From contig NZ_JRPQ01000065.1 of the NCBI RefSeq assembly GCF_000762405.1, forward strand, positions 1 through 64,000: a stretch of DNA of 64,000 nucleotides, in the 5' to 3' direction. The notes under the pieces were generated by a model, which had not been told where the DNA came from, searched no databases, and saw only the letters and a list, made by a program, of their open reading frames with translations. This stretch comes from Hoylesella timonensis S9-PR14 (GTDB taxonomy: Bacteria > Bacteroidota > Bacteroidia > Bacteroidales > Bacteroidaceae). A program made the position numbers and the translations under genes. Numbering within the stretch: the first letter of the stretch is position 1; the number at the start of each line of letters is the position of its first letter. This document shows positions 29,384 through 39,360 of the stretch, piece after piece.

Positions 29384-29851
29384 TTATTCAAACGACTTTA
29401 ATGAGTCTATCATTTGATTGATAGCACTACTAAACGCAATTGGATTCTTGATGTATTCAAAGTAGTTGGTGGCTTCTCCCGTGGTTACTATTACTGTTCC
29501 ATAGTCAAAGATGCGTCCCAAGACACTCTGTCTTATCTGTACACCTTCACATTTGCGCAACAAGAGTTCAAGTGAGTCACGCTGCACCAACCCCTTTTTG
29601 GCAATAATTCTACGGTTAGTGAGTACATATTGACGGCCTCCGTACATCTTTATGCACTTCAGAACACTGATCAGAATCAGGATAAGACTTGCTGACAACT
29701 GAATTTTGAAGAGTGTTCCGTCGGTAGGAAACACCATGATAACGATTCCGAAAACAGCCCAAGACAATGCTCCCCAATAGAGAGAAGAGTGCAACTGCGG
29801 AATGTAAACAACCTGTTCACCTTCCATTAAATGTTTATCTATATACTTCAT
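29384..29851 (-). CDS. Membrane protein with bacterial PH domain (DUF304/bPH2)
   Basis: A 155-aa protein with two membrane segments (LYWGALSWAVFGIVIMVF near 25-42 and LSASLILILISVLKCI near 53-68) followed by a bacterial pleckstrin-homology-like domain (YVLTNRRIIAKKGLVQRD, VQIRQSVLGRIFDYGTVIV). The TNRRI and LGRIFDYGTV strings are characteristic of the bPH2 family. Function is unknown for this family at large. Confidence 0.85.
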   Translation of the reverse strand: MKYIDKHLMEGEQVVYIPQLHSSLYWGALSWAVFGIVIMVFPTDGTLFKIQLSASLILILISVLKCIKMYGGRQYVLTNRRIIAKKGLVQRDSLELLLRKCEGVQIRQSVLGRIFDYGTVIVTTGEATNYFEYIKNPIAFSSAINQMIDSLKSFE

Positions 29852-29983
29852 GTTATCTCACTGAAATTACTGCCGCTTTATTATCATGAGCTGACTGTCG
29901 GTGTGGTAAACATTCACCTACTCGAAAGCTATTTTCATCCCCCACTGTTGACGGCAAGTAGCCCTACTTTTATTGATGAACAA

Positions 29984-32179
29984 CTATTTTACAATCGTGA
30001 AATCGAGTTGCCGTTTCTCAAGGTTAGCCTGTGCAACCTTAATGCGAATGGCATCTCCCAACTGATATTTATGATGATGTCTACGTCCTACTAATAGATA
30101 ATTCTTTTCATCAAAATCATAATAGTCATCATCCAAATCGCGTATGGGCACTAACCCTTCGCAGTGATTTTCATCAATTTCACAATAGATACCATAATTC
30201 TGAATGCCACTGATGTGTGCATCAAACACTTCGCCGAGATGCTCTCCCATAAATTCTACCATTTTATATTTGATAGAATCACGCTCTGCATTGGCAGCAA
30301 TTTGTTCCATCTCCGAACTATGCTCACACAGTTCTTCGTAATATTCCTTGTTGGCACTCCGTCCACCTTGCGCATATCGGGTTAACAACCGATGCACCAT
30401 CATGTCTGGATAACGACGAATTGGAGACGTAAAATGGGTATAATAAGGGAAAGCCAACCCAAAGTGTCCTATGTTATGAATGGTGTATTTTGCCTTCATC
30501 ATCGCCCTTAATGCCACCGTCTGTACCAACTTCTGCTCGTCTTTACCCTCTACAGCGTCCATAAGTTTATTGAGACTGCGTGCCATCTCGCCTTTTGTAC
30601 CTTCTGTTTTCACCTTATAGCCGAATTTAACAACAAAGTCTTTTAGGTTTTCAAGCTTCTGTGGGTCTGGCACATCATGCACACGATAAGGCAATGTCTT
30701 TGATTTCTTGCCTTTCTTTACCTTTCCCACGCTCTCTGCCACCGTGCGATTCGCTAACAACATAAACTCCTCAATCAGCTTGTTGGCATCCTTCGAGCGC
30801 TTAAAATAACATCTGATGGGCTTTCCTGTCTCGTCTATATCAAAGTGAAGTTCTTCACTATCAAACTTCACTGCATCATTCTTAAATCTTGCCTCACGCA
30901 ACTTCTTTGCCAATTTATCGAGCATGATAAGCTCTTCGGCATTTTCTCCTACATATTTACCATTGCGTGGTTGGGGAGCAGACTGCCCTGTTCCATCCTT
31001 AACTCCATTCTCTTCAAGAAGTTGTTGCACCTCTTCGTAGGCATAGCGATGATTACTTTTTATGACGGTATGCACTATCCGAGTGTTTGCTACCACACCT
31101 TGCTCATCCATATTCACGATGACACTATAACAAAGTTTCTCCTCATTGGGTCGAAGCGAACAGATATAGTTACACAATCGTTCTGGGAGCATTGGAATAG
31201 TACGGTCGACCAAATAGACTGAAGTGGCACGCTTTTGTGCTTCCCTATCGATGATAGAGCCTTCTTTCACATAATGTGTGACGTCTGCGATATGAATGCC
31301 GACCTCCCACATGCCTCTACTTAACTTCCGTATAGACAGTGCATCATCAAAATCCTTGGCATCTTTGGGGTCTATGGTACAGGTAAAGACGTCTCGAAAG
31401 TCCTCCCGAGTCTGCAATTCTGCTTGAGATATGTCGCCTGAAATCTTATCAGCAGCCTGCTCTACAGCTTTAGGATACTTATAAGGCAAGCCATATTGCG
31501 CTAAGATTGTATTCATCTCAGCATCGTTGTCACCAGTATCACCCAAGATGTCCACTACTTGTCCCACAATGTTCTTATGCTCTGGATCGGGCCATTTGGT
31601 TACTTTCACCACCACTTTCTCATTATTTTTTCCTCCCTTGAGCTTACTCTTTGGAATCAAAATGTCGTGTACAAACAAATTTTCTTGCGTGACAAGATAA
31701 GCAATATCCTTCTCTACGCGCAATTTCCCAACGAACTGATCGCGTGCTCGCGATAATATTTCAATGACTTGTGCTTCTCTGATGTGCCTTTCCCGACGTG
31801 CTAAGAGCGAGACTTTTACACGGTCACCGTTCAAAGCAGACATAGAATTACGTTCTGGGACAAAGATGGGCTTATCACTTTCGTCTGGGATAAACGAATT
31901 CTTACCATTCCCTTTGCGGCGAAAAACACCTTCCAAAATCTGCCCCATCTCGTTGAGACGATAAGAGTTGTCAGACACTTTGGTCAAAAAGTCATCCCAC
32001 GCCATCTCTTCCATGATGTCAATAGCCAACATTTTCAAAGGATGTGTGTCTAATCTCAACGAGCGAAAGATGTCCTTCAAACCAAAGGTTTTCCCCGGCT
32101 GTGTAGAGAAGAAGCCTTCCAGTTTTTCACTTAACTGTTTCTTTGACATTCGTTTTCCACCTTTTTTTCCTTTTCCCAT
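29984..32179 (-). CDS. rnr: Ribonuclease R
   Basis: A 3'-5' exoribonuclease that degrades structured RNA. It is 731 aa from MGKGKKGGKRMS, with an N-terminal winged-helix segment (SEKLEGFFSTQPGKTFGL), two cold-shock OB folds, the RNB catalytic domain with the acidic motif DPKDAKDFDDALS (about 270-282) and a C-terminal S1 domain (VFDAHISGIQNYGIYCEI) ending near 720. RNase R is favoured over RNase II by the helix-turn-helix segment and length. The upstream part of the frame to 32218 starts at a less likely ATG; the later MSKKQ at 32149 is another option. Confidence 0.93.
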   Translation of the reverse strand: MGKGKKGGKRMSKKQLSEKLEGFFSTQPGKTFGLKDIFRSLRLDTHPLKMLAIDIMEEMAWDDFLTKVSDNSYRLNEMGQILEGVFRRKGNGKNSFIPDESDKPIFVPERNSMSALNGDRVKVSLLARRERHIREAQVIEILSRARDQFVGKLRVEKDIAYLVTQENLFVHDILIPKSKLKGGKNNEKVVVKVTKWPDPEHKNIVGQVVDILGDTGDNDAEMNTILAQYGLPYKYPKAVEQAADKISGDISQAELQTREDFRDVFTCTIDPKDAKDFDDALSIRKLSRGMWEVGIHIADVTHYVKEGSIIDREAQKRATSVYLVDRTIPMLPERLCNYICSLRPNEEKLCYSVIVNMDEQGVVANTRIVHTVIKSNHRYAYEEVQQLLEENGVKDGTGQSAPQPRNGKYVGENAEELIMLDKLAKKLREARFKNDAVKFDSEELHFDIDETGKPIRCYFKRSKDANKLIEEFMLLANRTVAESVGKVKKGKKSKTLPYRVHDVPDPQKLENLKDFVVKFGYKVKTEGTKGEMARSLNKLMDAVEGKDEQKLVQTVALRAMMKAKYTIHNIGHFGLAFPYYTHFTSPIRRYPDMMVHRLLTRYAQGGRSANKEYYEELCEHSSEMEQIAANAERDSIKYKMVEFMGEHLGEVFDAHISGIQNYGIYCEIDENHCEGLVPIRDLDDDYYDFDEKNYLLVGRRHHHKYQLGDAIRIKVAQANLEKRQLDFTIVK

Positions 32180-32265
32180 AACGTTTTGTGTTTTATAATG
32201 ATAATTGCAAATTAACAAAAAAGAATTGATAACGCACCGTTTTGTATCGAATATTTTGCATTAAA

Positions 32266-32296
32266 TTTGGGTTTCGAAGATATTTCTGTAACTTTG
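32266..32296 (+). promoter_or_regulatory. Promoter of the epimerase/PAP2 operon
   Basis: TTTG (32266-32269) and TAACTTTG (32289-32296) are 19 nt apart, a full consensus match. Confidence 0.8.
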
Positions 32297-32316
32297 CACC
32301 TTAATTATATTTATTG

Positions 32317-33312
32317 ATGAATATTCTTATTACGGGTGCAAGTGGTTTTGTTGGCAGTTTTATTGTTAGCGAAGCCTTACAACGAGGTATGGAGGTATGG
32401 GCGGCTGTGAGGCCTTCTTCTTCACGTGAATACCTCCAAGACAAGCGTATCCATTTTCTTACACTCGACCTATCATCTACCGAAACATTGGTCAAACAAC
32501 TCAAAGATTATGCGTTTGACTATGTGGTACATGCCGCAGGAATTACGAAGAGCGTGCATGCAGAAGATTTTTTCAAGGTAAACACCGAAGGGACAAAACA
32601 CCTTGTTGATGCCCTCCTCCAACTTCGCATGCCCATGAAACGGTTCATCTACCTCAGTTCATTAGGCGTATTTGGTGCCATCAAGGACACGATGCCCTAT
32701 CATGAAATCAACGAAGACGATGTTCCAAAGCCCAATACCCACTACGGCAAAAGCAAATTAGCAGCCGAACAGTATCTTGACCGCATTGGAAACGATTTCC
32801 CATACGTCATTCTACGGCCTACAGGCATTTATGGTCCACGCGAAAAAGATTATTATTTGGTCGCCAAAAGCATCAAAAATCACATAGATTTTTCAGTAGG
32901 CTTTCAACGTCAAGACCTCACTTTCGTTTACGTTCTTGATGTGGTTCAAGCCGTTTTTTTAGCTTTGGACAGAGGTATGAATGGTCGTAAATACTTCATT
33001 ACAGATGGGAAAGTGTACCAATCTAATGCGTTCAACGACCTTATCAGAAAGGAATTGGGCAATCCATGGTGTCTACACCTACATGCACCGATATGGTTAT
33101 TGCGCCTCATTGCCAATCTTTGTGAATACTTGGGAAAATACACAGGCAAGGCAACGACGCTGAACAAAGACAAATATAACATCATACGCCAACGCAACTG
33201 GCGCTGTAACATAGAACCAACCATGGACGAATTGGGGTATCACCCACATTATCCACTGTCCGATGGTGTGCCTCAAACGATTAAATGGTATCGGGAAAAT
33301 CAATGGTTATAG
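32317..33312 (+). CDS. NAD-dependent epimerase/dehydratase (extended SDR)
   Basis: A 331-aa extended short-chain dehydrogenase. The Rossmann motif GASGFVGSF lies at residues 7-15, the catalytic YGKSK (Y about 145) is preceded by LSSLGVFG, and RPTGIYGPRE marks the sugar-nucleotide group. The substrate is not certain; relatives act on sugar nucleotides or on steroid- or terpene-like lipids. It is 37 nt upstream of a PAP2 membrane protein, so a role in envelope lipid or glycan metabolism is likely but inferred. Confidence 0.85.
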   Translation: MNILITGASGFVGSFIVSEALQRGMEVWAAVRPSSSREYLQDKRIHFLTLDLSSTETLVKQLKDYAFDYVVHAAGITKSVHAEDFFKVNTEGTKHLVDALLQLRMPMKRFIYLSSLGVFGAIKDTMPYHEINEDDVPKPNTHYGKSKLAAEQYLDRIGNDFPYVILRPTGIYGPREKDYYLVAKSIKNHIDFSVGFQRQDLTFVYVLDVVQAVFLALDRGMNGRKYFITDGKVYQSNAFNDLIRKELGNPWCLHLHAPIWLLRLIANLCEYLGKYTGKATTLNKDKYNIIRQRNWRCNIEPTMDELGYHPHYPLSDGVPQTIKWYRENQWL

Positions 33313-33349
33313 CCCCCTTTTCCTGCTTATCTTAAAGAACTGAATCAAA

Positions 33350-34315
33350 ATGAACTATTTCATTTCTGACTTTTTCACACGAGAAAAGAAACCCGTACGT
33401 GGACTGTTACCCATAGAGTGGGCTATGTTTCTTTACATGGGATTTACGTTTCTCATGATTTTGTTGACTTATACCAAGTTGGTGAACCCACAGTCAATGC
33501 TCATAGGGCGTGTCCAAATTGCCATTATTACCATGGCTTTATGGGGAGTCTACCGCTTATTGCCCTGTCGGTTCATCAAGGTGATACGCTCCTTCGTACA
33601 AATGGGGTTGTTAGTGTGGTGGTATCCCGACACCTACGAGCTTAACAGAGTACTTCCAAACCTTGATCATCTCTTCGCCACTTGGGAGCAACAACTCTTC
33701 GGGATGCAACCTGCACTGGCTTTTGCGCAACACTGCTCCTCGCCCATCATCAGCGAATTGATGGATATGGGTTATGCTTCGTACTACCCCATGGTAGCAG
33801 CTGTGCCTCTTTTCTACTTGTGTTTTCACCGAAAAGAGTTCCAGCGAAGTGCCTTTGTCCTCACTGCCTCGTTCTTTCTCTTTTATGCCATTTATGTATT
33901 ACTGCCCGTTGTCGGTCCTACCTTTTATTTCAAAGCCATCGGACTTGAACAAGCAGCAAAAGGAGTCTTCCCTCCGATGTACGATTATTTCAACTTTCAC
34001 CAAGACTGTTTGCCCAGTCCGGGATACCACGAGGGCTTCTTTTATCATCTTGTAGAGGATGCCAAAGCCGCTGGCGAGCGTCCCACAGCCGCCTTTCCCA
34101 GTTCACACGTAGGCATTTCTACCATCTGTCTCCTGCTCATAGGACATACCAAAAATAGGATGTTGCTCTACATCATGCTTCCTTTTTACCTCTTTTTGTG
34201 TATGGCGACCGTGTACATTCAGGCACATTATGCCATTGATGCCGTTGCAGGTCTCATCACAGGAGTGATGTTTTACTATTTTTTAATGTATATCAGTCGG
34301 AACATGAAGGGGTAA
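33350..34315 (+). CDS. PAP2-family membrane lipid phosphatase or transferase
   Basis: A 321-aa multi-span membrane protein. The PAP2 motifs are AAFPSSHVGIST (about 246-257, catalytic His) and HYAIDAVAG (about 292-300, second His). The first PAP2 motif (KxxxxxxRP) is not clear, as in the subgroup related to inositol-phosphoryl-ceramide or sphingomyelin synthases, which transfer head groups rather than hydrolyse them. Bacteroidales make sphingolipids, so a ceramide head-group transferase is one possibility; a phosphatase for undecaprenyl or lipid A phosphate is another. Confidence 0.8.
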   Translation: MNYFISDFFTREKKPVRGLLPIEWAMFLYMGFTFLMILLTYTKLVNPQSMLIGRVQIAIITMALWGVYRLLPCRFIKVIRSFVQMGLLVWWYPDTYELNRVLPNLDHLFATWEQQLFGMQPALAFAQHCSSPIISELMDMGYASYYPMVAAVPLFYLCFHRKEFQRSAFVLTASFFLFYAIYVLLPVVGPTFYFKAIGLEQAAKGVFPPMYDYFNFHQDCLPSPGYHEGFFYHLVEDAKAAGERPTAAFPSSHVGISTICLLLIGHTKNRMLLYIMLPFYLFLCMATVYIQAHYAIDAVAGLITGVMFYYFLMYISRNMKG

Positions 34316-34610
34316 CTCTACATGCACTTTTGTCCTAAAAAATGACTGAAATTTAACACTTCTACACTCCTCATTCTACACAAAAAAATGGGCTATTTGA
34401 TGTAAAATAAGGAGTCATTTTTCCTGTTTTTATGAACAAAATCTGCTAAAACATGCACTTAATGGCGCTATCTCGTGTTTATAACACTACTGAAAACACC
34501 ATCTAACGGTGTTACCTCCATGAGTTAATGGGCTTAAAGCATTGCTTTAGGTGGCACGAGAAACCGACGAAACAACTAACTTACTGATTATCAAGCAAGA
34601 ACAAACTTCT

Positions 34611-34668
34611 CCAATACTCGCATATTCAGCACCACTTCCCCACTTGCTGACAAATACGCGAATTATGG
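34611..34668 (+). repeat. Element C hairpin (imperfect inverted repeat)
   Basis: The left arm CCAATACTCGCATATTCAGC and the right arm (34645-34668) pair with a few mismatches and bulges. The arm word ATACTCGC-TATT and the loop ACCACTTCCCCACTTGC align with element A (loop ACCGAACTAACAGTTGC). Confidence 0.65.
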
Positions 34669-34763
34669 AGAGGCACTTGTAAAGATAATTCAGCATGAAT
34701 TTCTTTAGAAATCATAGTAGAGAAGTACCAAATACTGAATACAACCATATCAAAATTATTTTG

Positions 34764-34771
34764 TACCTTTG
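34764..34771 (+). promoter_or_regulatory. -7 box of miaB
   Basis: TACCTTTG lies 7 nt before the first in-frame ATG, so the transcript is predicted to have almost no leader. The -33 element is weak. Confidence 0.6.
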
Positions 34772-34778
34772 TACCCTA

Positions 34779-36146
34779 ATGACAAAGACAATGAAAAAAC
34801 TCTTTATAGAGACGTATGGATGCCAAATGAATGTGGCTGACAGTGAGGTTGTAGCATCGGTTATGCAAATGGCTGGCTACGAACTTTGCGAACAAGAAGA
34901 AGAGGCTGACGCTATCTTCTTAAATACATGTAGTGTCCGCGAGAACGCTGAGAACAAAATATACAACCGCTTAGATGCCTTGCATGCAGAACGCAAGAAA
35001 GGTAGAAATCTCATTTTAGGTGTGTTAGGCTGTATGGCAGAGCGTGTGAAGGACGACTTGTTGAACAATCACCATACCGACTTGGTGTGCGGTCCTGACT
35101 CGTATCTGAACTTGCCCGACATGATGGCGCAAGCCGAGACAGGCAACAAGGCTATTGATATTGAGCTTTCAAAAACAGAGACCTACAAGGATGTAGTGCC
35201 TCAACGCCTGATGATAGGCAAAGTGAGTGGCTTTGTGAGCATTATGCGTGGTTGCAATAACTTTTGTCATTATTGCATCGTTCCTTACACGCGCGGCAGA
35301 GAACGGTCGAGAGATGTCGAGAGCATCCTGCGTGAGGTGCGTGATTTGCGCGACAAGCATTACAAGGAAATCACACTCTTAGGACAAAACGTGAACTCAT
35401 ATTGCTTCACTATTCCCGAACGACAGTTGGACAATGGAGAGACTATCGCTGCCCACACCATTGACTTTCCGCAACTGTTGCGCCGTGTCGCCCATGAAGT
35501 ACCCGATATTCGTATCCGTTTTACCTCATCGCATCCCAAGGACATGAGCGACGACACCCTGCACGTCATTGCCGAAGAGCCCAATGTATGCAAGCATATC
35601 CACCTACCAGTACAAAGTGGCAGCAACAAGATTCTAAAGCTGATGAACCGCAAATACACAGTGGAATGGTATATGGATCGCATTCGCGCCATACAACGTA
35701 TCATTCCCGATTGCGGCATTTCTACCGATATATTTGTAGGTTATCATGGTGAGACAGAAGAAGACCACCAACTATCGCTCCAATTGATGCGCACCGTGGG
35801 TTATGACTCTGCCTTCATGTTCAAGTATTCTGAACGACCAGGCACCTACGCCTCGAAACATTTGCCCGACAATGTACCCGAGGAGGAGAAGATTCGACGC
35901 CTCAATGAGATGATACATCTACAAACCGAACTGAGTGCTATCTCTAATAAAAAGGATGAAGGCAAAGAGTTTGAGGTGTTAGTAGAGGGATTTAGCAAGC
36001 GTAGCAGAGAGCAACTCTGTGGCAGAACAGAGCAAAACAAGATGGTGGTGTTTGACAAAGGCAAACATCACATCGGCGAAACGGTACGTGTGCGCATCAT
36101 GAGAAGTACCTCGGCAACCCTGTTTGGAGAAGAGGTTAAAAACTAA
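34779..36146 (+). CDS. miaB: tRNA-2-methylthio-N6-dimethylallyladenosine synthase
   Basis: A radical-SAM enzyme that adds a methylthio group to i6A37 in tRNA. It is 455 aa from MTKTMKKLF. The N-terminal UPF0004 domain has its three cluster cysteines (ETYGCQMN with Cys15, LNTCSVRENAE, LGCMAERV); the radical-SAM motif CNNFCHYCIVPYTRG has Cys159, Cys163 and Cys166; a TRAM domain closes the C-terminus (EFEVLVEGFSKRSREQLCGR). The next ATG (MKKLF, 34791) is an alternative start. It needs two 4Fe-4S clusters. The 28-codon upstream extension overlaps the promoter and was rejected. Confidence 0.94.
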   Translation: MTKTMKKLFIETYGCQMNVADSEVVASVMQMAGYELCEQEEEADAIFLNTCSVRENAENKIYNRLDALHAERKKGRNLILGVLGCMAERVKDDLLNNHHTDLVCGPDSYLNLPDMMAQAETGNKAIDIELSKTETYKDVVPQRLMIGKVSGFVSIMRGCNNFCHYCIVPYTRGRERSRDVESILREVRDLRDKHYKEITLLGQNVNSYCFTIPERQLDNGETIAAHTIDFPQLLRRVAHEVPDIRIRFTSSHPKDMSDDTLHVIAEEPNVCKHIHLPVQSGSNKILKLMNRKYTVEWYMDRIRAIQRIIPDCGISTDIFVGYHGETEEDHQLSLQLMRTVGYDSAFMFKYSERPGTYASKHLPDNVPEEEKIRRLNEMIHLQTELSAISNKKDEGKEFEVLVEGFSKRSREQLCGRTEQNKMVVFDKGKHHIGETVRVRIMRSTSATLFGEEVKN

Positions 36147-36197
36147 ACTGCTAATCGATAAATTTTTATTGTTTATTTGAAAAAAAACCGCAGATAC

Positions 36198-36228
36198 TTT
36201 GCCATTATTCTTTATTTTTCTATATTTG
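36198..36228 (+). promoter_or_regulatory. Promoter of the small membrane protein gene
   Basis: TTTG (36198-36201) and TATATTTG (36221-36228) are 19 nt apart, 28 nt before the ATG at 36257. Confidence 0.75.
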
Positions 36229-36256
36229 CATATCATATTAACTTTTAAACGTTATT

Positions 36257-36520
36257 ATGAAAAGAAATTTATATGCTATGAAAAGAAAAATACTTACAAT
36301 ATTAGAAGTTATTTTAATTTCTCTTTGTTCTTTTCTTTTTTATCTTATAGTTTCACTCTTGCTTGATTACCTATTAGGTTATGAGACTCCATTTGAACAC
36401 ACCCTTACCTATTCTACGGGATTTGCAATAGTAATGACTTTCATCAGCGCATATAAAAAAGCTAAATATGGTTATTACATTAAACACCGCTACAAAAAAA
36501 ATAAAACACTCCATAAGTAG
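36257..36520 (+). CDS. Small two-span membrane protein, unknown
   Basis: An 87-aa basic protein with two hydrophobic segments (ILEVILISLCSFLFYLIVSL near 13-32 and FAIVMTFISAYKKAKYG near 55-71) and a lysine-rich tail. The DNA is visibly more AT-rich than the flanking miaB and cysS genes. A full-consensus promoter and a downstream terminator shared with cysS support it as a real transcription unit. I do not recognise the family. An internal ATG at residue 8 is an alternative start. Confidence 0.65.
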   Translation: MKRNLYAMKRKILTILEVILISLCSFLFYLIVSLLLDYLLGYETPFEHTLTYSTGFAIVMTFISAYKKAKYGYYIKHRYKKNKTLHK

Positions 36521-36642
36521 TTCTGTGGTAGGAATATTCTATAAATTCGTAATTATTTAATTGTTTGTCAGTGTAATATATTATTTTACCTTTACTTAGG
36601 GAATTGCATGCAGCTAATTAACTAAGCAAAACTATAACAGAT

Positions 36643-36687
36643 AAATCGGCATCACACGCTACATGAGGTGTCATGCCGATTTTTTTA
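36643..36687. terminator. Bidirectional terminator between the small membrane protein gene and cysS
   Basis: AAATCGGCATCACAC pairs with GTGTCATGCCGATTT (one mismatch), followed by a T-run on the plus strand; A residues flank the other side. It lies between convergent genes. Confidence 0.8.
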
Positions 36688-36704
36688 AGTTGCCCAACAA
36701 CAAA

Positions 36705-38195
36705 CTATCTATTCAATTTCCACGTTACACCATCCTTCGTATCTTTCACTTCGAAGCCATTAGCAGCCAAGGCATCACGTATTTGGTCGCTGGTAGCCCA
36801 ATCTTTAGCCTGCTTAGCCTTTGCCCTTAACTCAAGCACCATGTCTACCACCTTTCCGTATGCTGCTTCACGAGCATCGTTGTCGTTGCCCTGCTCATTT
36901 TTAAGTCCTAATAAGTCGAAAGCAAACAAGTGCATCACTTCTTTCAATTCGTCTAAGTCTTTTTGATCAATGCTGCCTGTGTGGTCGAGCAAAGTGTTGA
37001 TGATGTGGCACGCCTCGAACAACTTACTAATGACAACTGGTGTTTGCAAATCATCATTCATGGCGTCATAGCATTGTTGGCGCAATTCGGCAACAAACTT
37101 ATGTGTAGCCTCATCCGATGTTGCCGATGCTTGCAAACGTTCCAAATCGTGTACACCATTCATCAAACGCTCTAAACCTTTTTGACTTGCTTGTAATGCC
37201 TCGTTGGAAAAATCTACCGTTCCACGGTAGTGAGCCGATAGGATGAAGAACCGAATTGTCATGGGTGAATAGGGCTGTTCCAAACTATTATGCTCGCCTG
37301 TAAAGAACTGTTCGAGCGTGATGAAATTGCCCAAGCTCTTTCCCATCTTCTTCCCATTGATAGTAATCATGTTATTGTGCATCCAATAGCGCACCATCTG
37401 GTCGCCTTGACTGGCTACAGCTTGCGCTATCTCACATTCGTGATGTGGGAAGACAAGGTCCATTCCCCCACCATGAATATCGAAATGATTACCCAAATAT
37501 TTACGTCCCATGGCAGTACACTCACAGTGCCAGCCGGGGAAACCATCGCTCCAAGGACTGGGCCAACGCATGATATGTTCGGGCATGGCACGCTTCCAAA
37601 GGGCAAAGTCAACTTGGTTGCGCTTCTCGCCTACACCGTCCAACTCACGACTGTTATTGATGACATCGTCCAAGTTTCGCCCAGAAAGAATGCCATAGTG
37701 ATGATCTTTGTTATATTTCTCAATATCAAAATACACCGAACCGTTGCTCTCGTAAGCATAACCATTGGCAAGAATCTGCTTTACCAGTTCCTCTTGCTCT
37801 ATGATGTGACCTGTGGCATGTGGCTCAATGCTTGGAGGCAGCACGTTTAGGGCTTCCATAGCAGCATGGTAACGATTGGTATAATGCTGCGCTATCTCCA
37901 TGGGTTCCAACTGTTCCAAGCGAGCTTTCTTCTCAATCTTGTCGTCACCTTCGTCGGCATCGTGTTCCAAATGCCCCACATCAGTAATATTACGGACGTA
38001 GCGCACCTTATACCCAAGATGCTTGAGATAACGGAAAAGGATGTCAAAAGTAATCGACGGGCGGGCATGTCCCAAGTGCGGATCGCCATAAACAGTAGGG
38101 CCACACACATACATACCAACGTTGGGGGCATGCAAAGGCTCAAAGAGTTCCTTCTTACGTGTCAGGGTATTATAAACAAAAAGTTTCTGTTCCAT
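36705..38195 (-). CDS. cysS: Cysteinyl-tRNA synthetase
   Basis: Charges tRNA-Cys with cysteine. It is 496 aa from MEQKLFVYN. The zinc and HIGH region [15 protein letters not shown] (Cys31, HLGH 40-43) is intact; further zinc ligands lie in WHCECTAMG and [10 protein letters not shown]. The KMSKS loop reads KKMGKSLGN, with Gly for the first Ser, a change tolerated in some homologues. A DALR-type C-terminal domain follows. A minus-strand TATCTTTG box (38222-38229) supports this start; the 16-codon longer frame starts inside the box. Confidence 0.95.
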   Translation of the reverse strand: MEQKLFVYNTLTRKKELFEPLHAPNVGMYVCGPTVYGDPHLGHARPSITFDILFRYLKHLGYKVRYVRNITDVGHLEHDADEGDDKIEKKARLEQLEPMEIAQHYTNRYHAAMEALNVLPPSIEPHATGHIIEQEELVKQILANGYAYESNGSVYFDIEKYNKDHHYGILSGRNLDDVINNSRELDGVGEKRNQVDFALWKRAMPEHIMRWPSPWSDGFPGWHCECTAMGRKYLGNHFDIHGGGMDLVFPHHECEIAQAVASQGDQMVRYWMHNNMITINGKKMGKSLGNFITLEQFFTGEHNSLEQPYSPMTIRFFILSAHYRGTVDFSNEALQASQKGLERLMNGVHDLERLQASATSDEATHKFVAELRQQCYDAMNDDLQTPVVISKLFEACHIINTLLDHTGSIDQKDLDELKEVMHLFAFDLLGLKNEQGNDNDAREAAYGKVVDMVLELRAKAKQAKDWATSDQIRDALAANGFEVKDTKDGVTWKLNR

Positions 38196-38329
38196 AAGTC
38201 TATCAACATAGTTAGCTGTTGCAAAGATACAGCTTTTAGACAAAAGAACGATAGGATTTGAACATAAGAGTGAAAAGAATTCTATTTTTCTCTCAAAGAA
38301 AAACCATGAGAGAAAAAGAAGAAGTACTG

Positions 38330-39136
38330 CTACAGAGCATCTTTGGTAATTATGCCGTAATGGATGAGTGCCTCTCGAACTCCATGCTCGTCTACAGAAG
38401 TAGTGATGTAATCGGCAGTCTGCTTTAATTCAGGTACGGCATTTCCCATAGCTACCCCTATTCCAGCCTGCTGAATGATAGTAATGTCGTTGCCTCCATC
38501 GCCAAAAGCCATCGTCTCATTGAGCGAAAGTCCCAAATAGTTGACCATCGCTTGCAAGCCCTGCCCCTTATCAGCAGAAAGGGAGGTGATGTCGGTAAAA
38601 GCGGGATGCCAACGTCCCGACTGACAAGTGGGAAGCTTGCTCATCAGGTCTGTTTCTTGCTGTTGCGTAATAAAAGGACTCAATTGTAAAATAGGCTCTT
38701 GTAATACCACATCCTGTGATACCGCTTTATCTATGCCCTGAACCTTAAGAAGCTCTAAGAAAACTTGGTTGAACGTTTCATCTTGCTGAAACACACATAA
38801 ATGTTTGGTTCCCACCAAGACACAGCAAAACTGCTGTTCTATAGCCTGCGAAATGACAAAGTCAACGCTCTCTCGTGGGATGGCGTGCTGGCAAACATCG
38901 TGATTTCCGACAAAACAGTAAGCGCCATTGGTGGTGATGTAGCCGTCTATCAAATGTTGAATGGAGCCAAGAACCGTGATTAACGACAACGGTCTGCCTG
39001 TAGAAATATACACTTGTACACCGTTAGCCTTCGCCTCCTCTAATGCCTGTACCGTGGAGTCAGGTATTTGGTGGGTTTGAAAACTAACCAGTGTGCCATC
39101 AATATCAAAAAACAACGCTTTTATTTTATGATTCAT
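38330..39136 (-). CDS. Cof-type HAD-IIB phosphatase
   Basis: A 268-aa sugar- or nucleotide-phosphate phosphatase-like protein of the Cof family. HAD motifs: [11 protein letters not shown] (nucleophile Asp near residue 11), STGRP (motif II, Ser near 40), K near 192 region (DKGQGLQAM) and [10 protein letters not shown] (motif IV, near 215). The cap is type IIB. The substrate is unknown; such enzymes are often broad. A TACCTTTG box lies at 39215-39222 (minus). Convergent neighbours are absent; cysS follows divergently spaced by about 135 nt on the same strand. Confidence 0.85.
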   Translation of the reverse strand: MNHKIKALFFDIDGTLVSFQTHQIPDSTVQALEEAKANGVQVYISTGRPLSLITVLGSIQHLIDGYITTNGAYCFVGNHDVCQHAIPRESVDFVISQAIEQQFCCVLVGTKHLCVFQQDETFNQVFLELLKVQGIDKAVSQDVVLQEPILQLSPFITQQQETDLMSKLPTCQSGRWHPAFTDITSLSADKGQGLQAMVNYLGLSLNETMAFGDGGNDITIIQQAGIGVAMGNAVPELKQTADYITTSVDEHGVREALIHYGIITKDAL

Positions 39137-39305
39137 ACGCAGATTTCTTTTCCTTGGTTCAAAATGAATATTGCTCCTTTACCCTAAGCAGTGATGCCTA
39201 TTATTGTCTTTTTACAAAGGTACGACTATTAAAAAGGGGAATAAAAAATATTTCGTTAAGATTCAATAATCAATCCCTTAAGGTGATAATTGTCAAGAAA
39301 ATATG

Positions 39306-39313
39306 TATCTTTG
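39306..39313 (+). promoter_or_regulatory. -7 box of pncB
   Basis: TATCTTTG lies 47 nt before the ATG at 39361. The spacing to an upstream TTG (39290) is too short, so the -33 is unclear. Confidence 0.5.
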
Positions 39314-39360
39314 CGTTTGCTACAATGCCGAAAACCGAAGAATAGACATTTCCTAAGAAT

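Larger units (their letters stand above)
34316..34778. other. 460-bp non-coding region holding element C
   Basis: The region between the PAP2 gene and miaB has no convincing ORF. It contains core motifs of the dispersed element at 34456-34478 and 34519-34549, an imperfect inverted repeat at 34611-34668 and the miaB promoter box. Confidence 0.65.

Noticed and set aside
37290-37850. 186-aa plus-strand frame
   Set aside because: Lies antisense within cysS, which carries all synthetase motifs; no promoter or start context.
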